Below, one piece after another: positions 1 to 5,430 of a stretch of 7,829 nucleotides of DNA. Numbering within the stretch: the first letter of the stretch is position 1; each line of letters starts with the position of its first letter. Under the pieces are notes generated by a model. It did no database searches and was not told the origin of the DNA. It was given only the letters and a program-made list of their open reading frames with translations. The DNA is from an uncultured Bacillota bacterium (GTDB lineage: Bacteria; Bacillota_I; Bacilli_A; RFN20; CAG-826): NCBI GenBank assembly GCA_949298295.1, contig CASFWS010000042.1, forward strand, positions 1 to 7,829. The letters run 5' to 3'. Made by a program: the position numbers and the translations under genes.

Positions 1-471
1 AAGGACGACGCCCAGCGCGCGTTTTCGCGCATCTATAGCGAATACCGCCTCCTTGTCCGAAGCATCCTCTCCCGCTACCTACCGAGTTCCGCCGACGTCG
101 AAGACCTTTCCCAGGAAGTCTTTGCCGACTTCTACCGGAAGGCCGAAGGCGTCTCGACCTCCCTAAAGGGATATCTGGCCCGCGCGAGCGCCAACCGGGC
201 CATCGATCTCATTAGGAAGAGGCGGGGCGAGACGGAACTCGCCAAAGACGAGGCCCTTCCCGAAGAGCCCCTCAACCCCCGGGCAATTGCCTTCGAGCGG
301 TGGGCCTCTTCCATCCTCGGGAACGAGGAATGGAACCTCGTCGCCCTGCACCTCTTGGCCGGCTATTCCTTCGAGGAACTTGCCTTCCTCAAGGGCGAGA
401 AAGCGGCCAAGCTCAAGACGCGTTACTACCGGGCCTTGAAAAAACTCCGGACGGAGGGAAAGAAAAGATGA
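1..471 (+). CDS. ECF-type sigma-70 family RNA polymerase sigma factor (5' end cut by window)
   Basis: Frame 1 is open from the first base to a TGA at 469-471, giving 156 residues; the start codon lies upstream, and probably only about 5-20 residues are missing. Region sigma-2 spans roughly residues 5-75: AFSRIYSEYRLLVRSIL, then the polymerase-binding part ADVEDLSQEVFADFYRK, then YLARASANRAIDLIRKRR, the -10 recognition helix area. Region sigma-4 (residues about 105-150) has the helix-turn-helix pattern LLAGYSFEELAFLKGEKAAKLKTRYYRALKKLR in shortened ECF style. There is no sigma-1 or sigma-3 region, as expected for ECF factors, which redirect RNA polymerase in response to envelope or stress signals. 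The stop codon overlaps the start of the downstream membrane protein gene (ATGA), a typical arrangement for a sigma factor and its membrane-bound regulator. The family is certain; the regulon and ECF subgroup cannot be told from the sequence. Confidence 0.9.
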   Translation, partial: KDDAQRAFSRIYSEYRLLVRSILSRYLPSSADVEDLSQEVFADFYRKAEGVSTSLKGYLARASANRAIDLIRKRRGETELAKDEALPEEPLNPRAIAFERWASSILGNEEWNLVALHLLAGYSFEELAFLKGEKAAKLKTRYYRALKKLRTEGKKR

Positions 472-2762
472 GAAAAAGCGAAAAAGACTTCCTTCGGGCC
501 TACGATGCGGCCGCGGAAGGAATCGAAGTAGAAAAGAACGAGCGGACCCCTTTCTGGAATCGGAGGCGGATCGGCCTCGCGGCCGGGGCGGCTTCCTTTG
601 TCCTCGTCATGGCCATCGTCCTCCCCCTCTCCCTGAGCGGATGGGGGACCGGGAATTCTTCAAGCAGCAATCAAGAAGCCCCCGGGGTCCTCGTCCCGAC
701 GACGGCCACCTACCTCAACACCGAGACGGTGGCCAACCGCTCGAAGGTCCAAACGGTCTATGAAAAGAACCTTTCCTTCGTCTCCGACGGGCTGATGATC
801 AAGAAGCTCGATGCCGCCGGGAAGCCTTCCTTGGTTGCCGCCGCGGCCGAAAGCGACTTCGCGGCCGGGACGCCGGGGAGCTACAAAGTCCGCCTCGTCT
901 CGGAAGAGGGCGACGAGGCCAGTTTCGATATCGAGGTGGTCGAAGAAGAGGTGACCGCCATCCGAGTGACTCTCTTCAAAGAAGCCTACTACCAAGGCGA
1001 AACCCCCATCCCGGCCGACTTCGCCCTCGCCAAGGAACTTGACGACGGCAGTTCGAGGGCCGCCAAGGAAAGCGAGATCGGGATCGACCTTGCGAACTAT
1101 GACCCAGACGAGCCAGGGACTTACCAAATCGAGGTTTACCTCAAGGGGAACCCGGACTTTCGGAAGAATGTGGAAGTTACGGTTCTCCCCCTTGAGGAAA
1201 TCGACCTCTCGGGGACCTTTGCCTGGGCCGACGATAGCCTCGATATCGGCTCGCCCCTCCTCCGGGTCTTCACCATCGATGGGCTAAGCCATACCCTCAT
1301 TAGCCAATATAGCGAGATTTGGTCGACCTTCAGCTTTGCCTATGTCTTCGAGAACGGTAAGGTTACCATCGACGGGGCCGGGGTCAACCAGGACTTCGTC
1401 TACGACCCTGCGAGTCGGACTATCCTCGTCTCGGGGATTGCCGGGGATCCCGACATGCTTTGCGTCCCGATGGGGCCGAAGACTTCCTACCTGCAGGCGG
1501 TGGGGGAGCTTTACGAGTCGAGCACCCTCTTCTGCGCGGAAGCCGGCTATTTGAACGAGGAGACCATCAATTACCTGGCCTACCGGGGCGGCGGGGTCTA
1601 CCTCGAGCCGGAGTTTCTGACCAGCGTCGACGCGAATACCTACTTCCCGAATGACGCGACCCTCTACCTTGGACAGCCTAAGGAAAACCAAGTCGACATC
1701 GCTTCCCTCGTCGAGGGGCAGTACGTGGCCGTCGACGAGGCCTATCCCAAGGAGATGATGGCCACCTTCCGGGATGGGAAACTGTTCTACCGTTCCTATT
1801 ACGATTCTCCCGAGCCTTATATCGCGACCGACCGCGGCGATTACTTCGAGATCAAGACCTACGGCGGGGACAGCTTCCGTTACTACGTAGAAGAGGAACG
1901 CCTCGAGAACTATTCGGTCGAGGGGATTCACTTGAATACCCTAAGGAAGATGGACCGCGATAAGGAAATCGTCGTCGCTTGCCGTACCTACGCCTCGAAT
2001 TACAAAGATTTTGTCATCGAGATCGGCACGAGCTTCCCCTCCTATCGGATCGTGAGCGAGGGCTACGAGATCGAGTATTTCGACTTCGCTGACAACGATG
2101 GCTCGCCCCTTTACGCGGACGCCCGCTTCGAGGAGGGGCAGATCGGGCATAACTACCTGACCGATTTCCTCGGCCACTTCGGGGATGCCCGCGACTACTG
2201 GGTGTTCGGTAGCGGCCCAAGCGTCGGCAAGTTGGATGATTATGGCTACTATGCCGGCATCTATGAGGACTATGCCTTGGTCGATGCCGGGAAGCTCAAG
2301 ATCGCCGGCTATGACGAAGATAGCGGGGAAAGGATTCTCGAAGTCGCCTTCGAGCAAAGGGGGACGACGAGCGTGCGAGCATCCCTTGGCGCCTCCTCGA
2401 CCTTCGAGATGCTCGGCGAGAAGCGGGTCGAGAACGGGGACTTCCTTGCCGGCTATCCAATCGTCGGTTCCTACTTCAAGGGAAATGACTACACCGACCG
2501 CCTCGACGTCACTTCCTCGGCCGGCCTCCTCATCTATTGCTACAACCCGGAGACCGATTACCAGTATCAACGCAACTCTTCCTTCCGCCTCCTTTCGGAA
2601 GCCGAGGACCTTTCTTCCTTCGATATCGAGTACAAGCTCTATGAAGACGACGGGACGGGCCTAGAAACGTGCACCTTGAAGGAAGGGCGCTTCGAACTCA
2701 TCAACGGGCGTTACCACCTTTTCTACGAAGGCGCGGAATACGTCTGGCAGAACGTAGCCTGA
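468..2762 (+). CDS. Single-pass membrane protein with Ig-like ectodomain, probable anti-sigma factor/sensor of the upstream ECF sigma
   Basis: The protein has 764 residues. I chose the ATG at 468 because it overlaps the sigma factor stop (ATGA) and has GGAGGG at 453-458, 9 nt upstream. The open frame continues upstream to 300, but only inside the sigma gene in another frame. Residues 1-34 are charged and probably cytoplasmic, and a hydrophobic helix spans about 35-57 after NRRR. A Ser/Asn-rich linker (61-70) follows. Two Ig-like beta domains follow: about 88-158, with GTPGSYKVRLVSEEGDEASF, and about 162-240, with YYQGETP, LDDGS and EPGTYQIEV, the pattern of bacterial Ig-like (Big_3-type) modules. 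Residues about 245-764 are aromatic- and acid-rich, probably all beta, and match no family I recognise. Positive-inside topology places the large domain outside the cell. Translational coupling to the sigma gene suggests the 34-residue tail binds the sigma factor while the ectodomain senses a ligand. No zinc-binding HxxxCxxC anti-sigma motif is present, so this role is inferred from position only. Confidence 0.8.
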   Translation: MRKSEKDFLRAYDAAAEGIEVEKNERTPFWNRRRIGLAAGAASFVLVMAIVLPLSLSGWGTGNSSSSNQEAPGVLVPTTATYLNTETVANRSKVQTVYEKNLSFVSDGLMIKKLDAAGKPSLVAAAAESDFAAGTPGSYKVRLVSEEGDEASFDIEVVEEEVTAIRVTLFKEAYYQGETPIPADFALAKELDDGSSRAAKESEIGIDLANYDPDEPGTYQIEVYLKGNPDFRKNVEVTVLPLEEIDLSGTFAWADDSLDIGSPLLRVFTIDGLSHTLISQYSEIWSTFSFAYVFENGKVTIDGAGVNQDFVYDPASRTILVSGIAGDPDMLCVPMGPKTSYLQAVGELYESSTLFCAEAGYLNEETINYLAYRGGGVYLEPEFLTSVDANTYFPNDATLYLGQPKENQVDIASLVEGQYVAVDEAYPKEMMATFRDGKLFYRSYYDSPEPYIATDRGDYFEIKTYGGDSFRYYVEEERLENYSVEGIHLNTLRKMDRDKEIVVACRTYASNYKDFVIEIGTSFPSYRIVSEGYEIEYFDFADNDGSPLYADARFEEGQIGHNYLTDFLGHFGDARDYWVFGSGPSVGKLDDYGYYAGIYEDYALVDAGKLKIAGYDEDSGERILEVAFEQRGTTSVRASLGASSTFEMLGEKRVENGDFLAGYPIVGSYFKGNDYTDRLDVTSSAGLLIYCYNPETDYQYQRNSSFRLLSEAEDLSSFDIEYKLYEDDGTGLETCTLKEGRFELINGRYHLFYEGAEYVWQNVA

Positions 2763-2776
2763 CCTTTTGAAGGAGG

Positions 2777-2808
2777 AAAATCCACTTTTGCGGTGGATTT
2801 TTCTTTTA
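2777..2808 (+). terminator. Intrinsic terminator of the sigma/membrane-protein operon
   Basis: A perfect 9-bp stem AAAATCCAC (2777-2785) / GTGGATTTT (2793-2801) with a 7-nt loop is followed by a T-rich run TTCTTTT. It begins 14 nt after the TGA of the membrane protein gene. It isolates the sigma operon from the ZIP genes, which must therefore have their own promoter just downstream. Confidence 0.85.
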
Positions 2809-2829
2809 TGGAGTCGTTTTGAAAGACTT

Positions 2830-2857
2830 GCCGGCCGGCTTGGGATAGACTTTGCCC
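2830..2857 (+). promoter_or_regulatory. Conserved upstream block of ZIP copy 1: palindrome plus TANNNT-type -10, candidate leaderless promoter
   Basis: A 10-bp palindrome GCCGGCCGGC (2830-2839) is followed by TTGGGATAGACT (2840-2851), and the ATG follows 6 nt later at 2858. The same palindrome and TGGnATAGACT string stand before ZIP copy 2. TAGACT (2846-2851) fits a TANNNT -10 element, which would put the transcript start at or next to the ATG. No purine-rich SD is visible, unlike most other genes here. A TTGAAA at 2819-2824 could be a -35, but the spacing (21 bp to TAGACT) is too long for a standard promoter. The block is visible directly; its function is inferred. Confidence 0.45.
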
Positions 2858-3658
2858 ATGAACGAATACGCCTATTCCGCCATTATCCTCCTCGTCCCGT
2901 TCCTCGGGACCTCCCTCGGGGCCGCGATGGTCTTCTTCCTCAAGAAGGAAATGCCGCCTCTTCTAAATAAGGCTCTCCTCGGCTTTGCCTCCGGCGTCAT
3001 GGTCGCCGCGAGCATCTGGAGCCTCATCGTCCCCTCGATCGAGGAAAGCTCTTCCCTTGGGACCTGGGCCTTCCTTCCGGCCCTCGTCGGGGTCCTTCTC
3101 GGCTTTGCCTTCCTTTTGCTCATCGATACCTTGACCCCGCACCTCCACCTTCATAGCGACAAGCCGGAAGGGCTCCCGAGCCGGGCCTCGAGGACCTCGA
3201 TGATGCTTGCGGCCGTCACCATCCATAACGTCCCGGAGGGGATGGCGGTGGGGGTCGTCCTCGCCTCAGCCTTGACCGCGGTCGGAAGCGGGACTCTCGA
3301 GGCGGCGATGCTTCCGGCCTTGACTCTCTCCATCGGGATGGCCATCCAGAACTTCCCGGAAGGGACCATCGTTTCCCTCCCTCTCCTCGGCGAAGGCCAT
3401 TCGAAGGGGAAAAGCTTCCTCTTCGGGGCTTTGTCCGGGGCTGTCGAGCCTCTCGCCGGCCTTTTGGCCGTGCTCCTTCTTTCCCTCGTCGTCCCAGCCC
3501 TTCCTTATCTTCTTTCCTTCGCGGCCGGGGCGATGCTCTACGTCGTCGTCGAGGAACTCGTTCCCGAGGCGATGGAAGGGAAGCATAGCAACGTCGCGAC
3601 CATCGGCTTTGCCCTTGGCTTTTGCCTCATGATGGTCCTCGACGTCGCCCTCGGGTAG
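2858..3658 (+). CDS. ZIP-family divalent metal transporter, copy 1
   Basis: The protein has 266 residues, the usual length for bacterial ZIP proteins of the GufA/ZupT kind, which move Zn2+ and other divalent metals into the cytoplasm. About eight membrane segments are visible. The metal-site signatures are intact: HNVPEG at residues 123-128 (TM4), QNFPEG at 164-169 (TM5) and the Glu of AVEP (E197) in TM6, matching the ligand positions of the known binuclear ZIP site. The loop after TM3 carries HLHLH (95-99), a likely metal-capture loop that copy 2 has partly lost. I prefer the ATG at 2858 over a TTG two codons earlier because copy 2 also starts MNE and the preceding DNA block is shared. No SD is visible. 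It lies between the sigma operon terminator and copy 2, with a 52-nt gap to the latter. The exact metal cannot be told; no metal-dependent regulator gene is in the window. Confidence 0.92.
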   Translation: MNEYAYSAIILLVPFLGTSLGAAMVFFLKKEMPPLLNKALLGFASGVMVAASIWSLIVPSIEESSSLGTWAFLPALVGVLLGFAFLLLIDTLTPHLHLHSDKPEGLPSRASRTSMMLAAVTIHNVPEGMAVGVVLASALTAVGSGTLEAAMLPALTLSIGMAIQNFPEGTIVSLPLLGEGHSKGKSFLFGALSGAVEPLAGLLAVLLLSLVVPALPYLLSFAAGAMLYVVVEELVPEAMEGKHSNVATIGFALGFCLMMVLDVALG

Positions 3659-3673
3659 AAGCGCTTCCAGTAT

Positions 3674-3710
3674 CCAGCCGGCCGGCGGCTGGTATAGACT
3701 AACGGCCGGT
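3674..3710 (+). promoter_or_regulatory. Conserved upstream block of ZIP copy 2 with inverted repeat and TATAGACT element
   Basis: This is the counterpart of the block before copy 1. GCCGGCCGGC (3677-3686) lies inside a 7-bp inverted repeat CCAGCCG/CGGCTGG (3674-3680 and 3686-3692, 5-nt loop), followed directly by TATAGACT (3693-3700) and the ATG at 3711. TGG before TATAGA resembles an extended -10 promoter, with a transcript start only a few bases before the ATG. No SD is present. A separate 10-bp palindrome GAAGCGCTTC (3658-3667) lies just upstream but lacks a T-run, so it does not look like a terminator. The element may be a promoter, an operator for a metal regulator, or both. Confidence 0.45.
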
Positions 3711-4514
3711 ATGAACGAAATCGGGTATTCGGCCATCGTCCTCCTTCTTCCCCTCGTCGGGACGGTCCTTGGGGCATCGATGTGCTTTGTTTTAAAGCGG
3801 GAGATGCCCACTTGGCTACGGAAGGTCCTTCTCGGCTTTGCTTCTGGCGTCATGGTTGCCGCGAGCATCTGGTCGCTCCTCGACCCCTCGATCGAGCAAT
3901 CCGCGGAGATGGGGGTTTGGGCTTTCGTCCCGGCTGCCGTCGGGCTCGCCATCGGCTTCGCCTTCCTTTTGCTCATCGATACCTTGACCCCGCACCTTCA
4001 CGGCAACAAGGCGGATGCCGAGGGGCTTCCTTCGAAGGCGAGCCGGACTTCGATGATGCTGGCCGCCGTTACCATCCACAACATCCCCGAGGGCATGACG
4101 ACCGGGGTCGTCCTCGCCGCAGCCCTCGCCGCCCTTTCAAGCGGGACCGGCCTCCACGAGGCGATGATCCCGGCCTTGACTTTGGCCCTCGGGATGGCCA
4201 TCCAGAACTTCCCGGAAGGGGCCATCGTCTCGATGCCGCTTCGGGCCGAAGGGAACGGCAAGCTGAAGAGCTTCCTCCTTGGCTCTATTTCGGGAGCGGT
4301 GGAGCCTATTGCCGGCCTTTTGGCCGTCGGCTTCCTTGCCCTCGTCGTCCCGGCCCTTCCTTATCTTCTTTCCTTCGCCGCCGGAGCCATGCTCTACGTC
4401 GTCGTCGAGGAACTCGTCCCCGAGGCGATGGAAGGTAAACACACTAATGTCGCGACCGTCGGTTTCGCCGTCGGCTTCATCCTGATGATGATCCTCGACG
4501 TGGCCCTCGGCTAA
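3711..4514 (+). CDS. ZIP-family divalent metal transporter, copy 2
   Basis: The protein has 267 residues, roughly 70-75% identical by eye to copy 1, aligning end to end with a single one-residue gap in the TM4-TM5 loop. Metal-site motifs are kept: HNIPEG (123-128), QNFPEG (165-170) and the Glu of AVEP (E198). The C-terminal third, including LPYLLSFAAGAMLYVVVEEL, is nearly unchanged. The first membrane helices and loops have diverged most. The His-rich loop is reduced to HLHGNK against HLHLHSDK in copy 1, and VPSIEES has become DPSIEQS near residue 58. These differences could alter metal preference or affinity. The TAA at 4512-4514 is followed within 7 nt by a strong terminator. Co-transcription with copy 1 by readthrough is possible, but copy 2 has its own candidate promoter. 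Confidence 0.92.
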   Translation: MNEIGYSAIVLLLPLVGTVLGASMCFVLKREMPTWLRKVLLGFASGVMVAASIWSLLDPSIEQSAEMGVWAFVPAAVGLAIGFAFLLLIDTLTPHLHGNKADAEGLPSKASRTSMMLAAVTIHNIPEGMTTGVVLAAALAALSSGTGLHEAMIPALTLALGMAIQNFPEGAIVSMPLRAEGNGKLKSFLLGSISGAVEPIAGLLAVGFLALVVPALPYLLSFAAGAMLYVVVEELVPEAMEGKHTNVATVGFAVGFILMMILDVALG

Positions 4515-4518
4515 GAAA

Positions 4519-4555
4519 AGGAAAAGGCGCTCAACGCGCCTTTTCTTGTCTTTTT
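4519..4555. terminator. Bidirectional intrinsic terminator between convergent genes
   Basis: A perfect 10-bp stem GAAAAGGCGC (4521-4530) / GCGCCTTTTC (4536-4545) with loop TCAAC is followed on the plus strand by TTGTCTTTTT. On the minus strand the same hairpin is followed by CTTTTCTTAG preceded by the stem's own T-run, so it can also end the convergent acetyltransferase transcript, whose stop is at 4563. It serves ZIP copy 2 from the left and the GNAT gene from the right. Confidence 0.88.
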
Positions 4556-4562
4556 GGTGTTT

Positions 4563-5216
4563 TTACTTGTCCTCGAAGGGGAAGAAGTAGGAACCCTCAA
4601 ACGGCTCTTCCTCCTGCGGCCTCTCTTCCTCTTTCGAAGAAACGACGAAGGAGTGCTCTTCCTCTTTCCTTTCCCTTTCCTTTGAGGCCGTCTCTCCCTT
4701 CTTCCGCTCGAAGAGGAAGACTTCCTCTTCCCTTCCTTTGATGTTCGTCTTCCCTTTGCCGAGGAGGCGGAAGCCGTTTTTCTCGAGGACCCGCTTGGAG
4801 CCTTCGTTATCGATGAGGCACTGGGCCTTGAAGAGGACGAAGCCTTCGTCTTCGAGATAATCGAGGACGAGAGAGAGGGCCTCGCTCATGAAGCCCTGTC
4901 CCCAGAAACGGGAAGCAAGGACGTAGCCGAGTACCGCCTCGGTATTGGAAGCGTCTTTGCTTACGGCTTCGATGGCCCCGACGACCCCGACGGTCGGAAG
5001 CTCGATGGCCCAGTGGTAGAAGTCCCTTTCCTCGTAGCGGGTCACAAAGCCCATGAGGTAGCTCAAGGTTTCTTCGCTGGAGGCGTGGGGGTTCCAGGTG
5101 ACCCACTTGGCAACTTCGGGATCGCTCGCGTAATTTTCATAGACATCCATGAAATCCATGGCTTCGAAGGGCCGAAGGTAGAGCCTTCGCCCGCGGATGG
5201 GTATCGAACCGTTCAT
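4563..5216 (-). CDS. GNAT-family N-acetyltransferase (RimJ/RimL-like) with charged C-terminal tail
   Basis: The protein has 217 residues, starting at the ATG at 5216-5214, with AGGTCAGGA just upstream as a modest SD. Residues 1-170 form a GNAT fold of the Acetyltransf_3 type, which transfers an acetyl group from acetyl-CoA to an amine. RLYLRPFEAMDFMDVYENY (11-29) is the typical N-terminal strand and helix. GYVLASRFWGQGFMSEAL (97-114) holds the acetyl-CoA pyrophosphate loop, and IDNEGSKRVLEKNGF (135-149) is the conserved C-terminal helix with its Asn. Residues about 171-217 are an extra, low-complexity tail rich in Glu and Lys/Arg, ending in an aromatic patch, GSYFFPFEDK. The substrate is unknown: relatives modify ribosomal protein N-termini, but many acetylate small molecules. 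It is convergent with the ZIP genes and divergent from rex, sharing the signal-rich intergenic region with the latter. Confidence 0.88.
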   Translation of the reverse strand: MNGSIPIRGRRLYLRPFEAMDFMDVYENYASDPEVAKWVTWNPHASSEETLSYLMGFVTRYEERDFYHWAIELPTVGVVGAIEAVSKDASNTEAVLGYVLASRFWGQGFMSEALSLVLDYLEDEGFVLFKAQCLIDNEGSKRVLEKNGFRLLGKGKTNIKGREEEVFLFERKKGETASKERERKEEEHSFVVSSKEEERPQEEEPFEGSYFFPFEDK

Positions 5217-5231
5217 TTTCCTGACCTCGCT

Positions 5232-5259
5232 CTTACCTTAAGGTAAGGCCTTGCTTACC
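5232..5259. promoter_or_regulatory. 16-bp perfect palindrome and extra half-site, candidate operator upstream of the GNAT gene
   Basis: CTTACCTTAAGGTAAG (5232-5247) is a perfect palindrome whose near edge is 16 bp upstream of the GNAT ATG. The half-site CTTACC recurs at 5254-5259, 22 bp on from the first, about two helical turns. On the minus strand an AT-rich TTTAAATT (around 5262-5269) could serve as the -10, which would put the palindrome in the early transcribed region, where a bound repressor or an RNA hairpin could act. No convincing -35 accompanies it. The regulator is unknown. Confidence 0.45.
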
Positions 5260-5291
5260 GAATTTAAAGGGGAGATTTGCGGGGAAAAGAG

Positions 5292-5320
5292 TCGACAGGG
5301 AAAAATATCGGTAAAAAAAT
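5292..5320 (+). promoter_or_regulatory. Candidate sigma-A promoter for rex-adhE
   Basis: TCGACA (5292-5297, five of six to TTGACA) is separated by 17 bp from AAAAAT (5315-5320, four of six to TATAAT) within an AT-rich tract that stands out from the GC-rich surroundings. The predicted start, near 5327, would leave a leader of roughly 100 nt before rex. A weaker alternative is TTGCCT (5340-5345) with CATAAG (5362-5367), 16 bp apart. Both are inferred from consensus only. Confidence 0.35.
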
Positions 5321-5336
5321 ATGGAAACGCTTTCAT
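5321..5336. promoter_or_regulatory. cre box (CcpA catabolite-responsive element) upstream of rex
   Basis: ATGGAAACGCTTTCAT fits the Bacillus cre consensus WTGNAANCGNWWNCAW at every position. It lies directly after the candidate -10 at 5315-5320, so its centre would coincide with the transcript start, the classical place for CcpA repression. If the alternative promoter (5340-5367) is used, the box would sit upstream of the -35, a position where CcpA can activate. It implies that carbon supply regulates rex-adhE, the GNAT gene, or both. No ccpA gene is in the window. Confidence 0.6.
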
Positions 5337-5361
5337 CCCTTGCCTTTGCATTACCCCCTTC

Positions 5362-5391
5362 CATAAGGAAAGGCAGACCGTTATCCTTATG
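5362..5391 (+). repeat. 8-bp inverted repeat in the rex leader
   Basis: CATAAGGA (5362-5369) and TCCTTATG (5384-5391) are perfect inverted copies separated by 14 nt. They could form an RNA hairpin in the leader or a spaced operator. There is no T-run after it, so it is not a terminator. It ends 39 bp before the rex ATG and does not cover the SD. Confidence 0.35.
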
Positions 5392-5430
5392 CCGGTAAAG
5401 AAATACCGAAAGACTTGAAAGGAGGAACCG

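Larger units (their letters stand above)
2830..4514 (+). repeat. Tandem gene duplication: two ZIP genes with their upstream blocks
   Basis: The two units (2830-3658 and 3677-4514) are direct tandem repeats at the protein level and partly at DNA level. One 38-bp stretch, 3107-3144 against 3960-3997, is identical, and further long matches occur over the last third of the genes. The duplicated unit includes the palindrome and ATAGACT block upstream. Mixed conserved and diverged patches suggest an older duplication with local gene conversion or strong constraint. Confidence 0.8.
5309..5408 (+). repeat. Pair of similar 16-bp CGGTAAA elements in the rex leader region
   Basis: CGGTAAAAAAATATGG (5309-5324) and CGGTAAAGAAATACCG (5393-5408) agree at 13 of 16 positions, and the second forms an inverted repeat CGGTA-N6-TACCG. 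The CGGTAA core also occurs in reverse at 5255-5260. The downstream copy ends 22 bp before the rex ATG. They may be binding sites for the same regulator, possibly Rex itself, but they do not match the usual Rex operator. Confidence 0.35.

Noticed and set aside
300..467. N-terminal extension of the membrane protein upstream of 468
   Set aside because: It lies inside the sigma factor reading frame. The ATG at 468 has a good SD and the ATGA overlap, and the extension is Arg/Pro/Gly-rich shadow sequence.
1284..1931. 215-codon minus-strand frame inside the membrane-protein gene (also 660-1127 and 1941-2570)
   Set aside because: These are shadows of the sense gene in biased GC-rich DNA; no SD or family motif is seen.
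2767..2970. Small plus-strand frame (67 codons) with AGGAGG at 2771-2776
   Set aside because: The SD-like string lies in or beside the terminator stem. The frame starts with TTG and then runs into ZIP copy 1 in another frame with shadow-like composition.
3658..3692. Palindromes between the ZIP genes as a terminator
   Set aside because: Neither GAAGCGCTTC nor the CCAGCCG/CGGCTGG hairpin is followed by a T-run.
3266..3976. 236-codon minus-strand frame across the two ZIP genes, similar to another one at 2872-3123
   Set aside because: The similarity between the two antisense frames is only the mirror of the ZIP duplication; each lies opposite a real gene.
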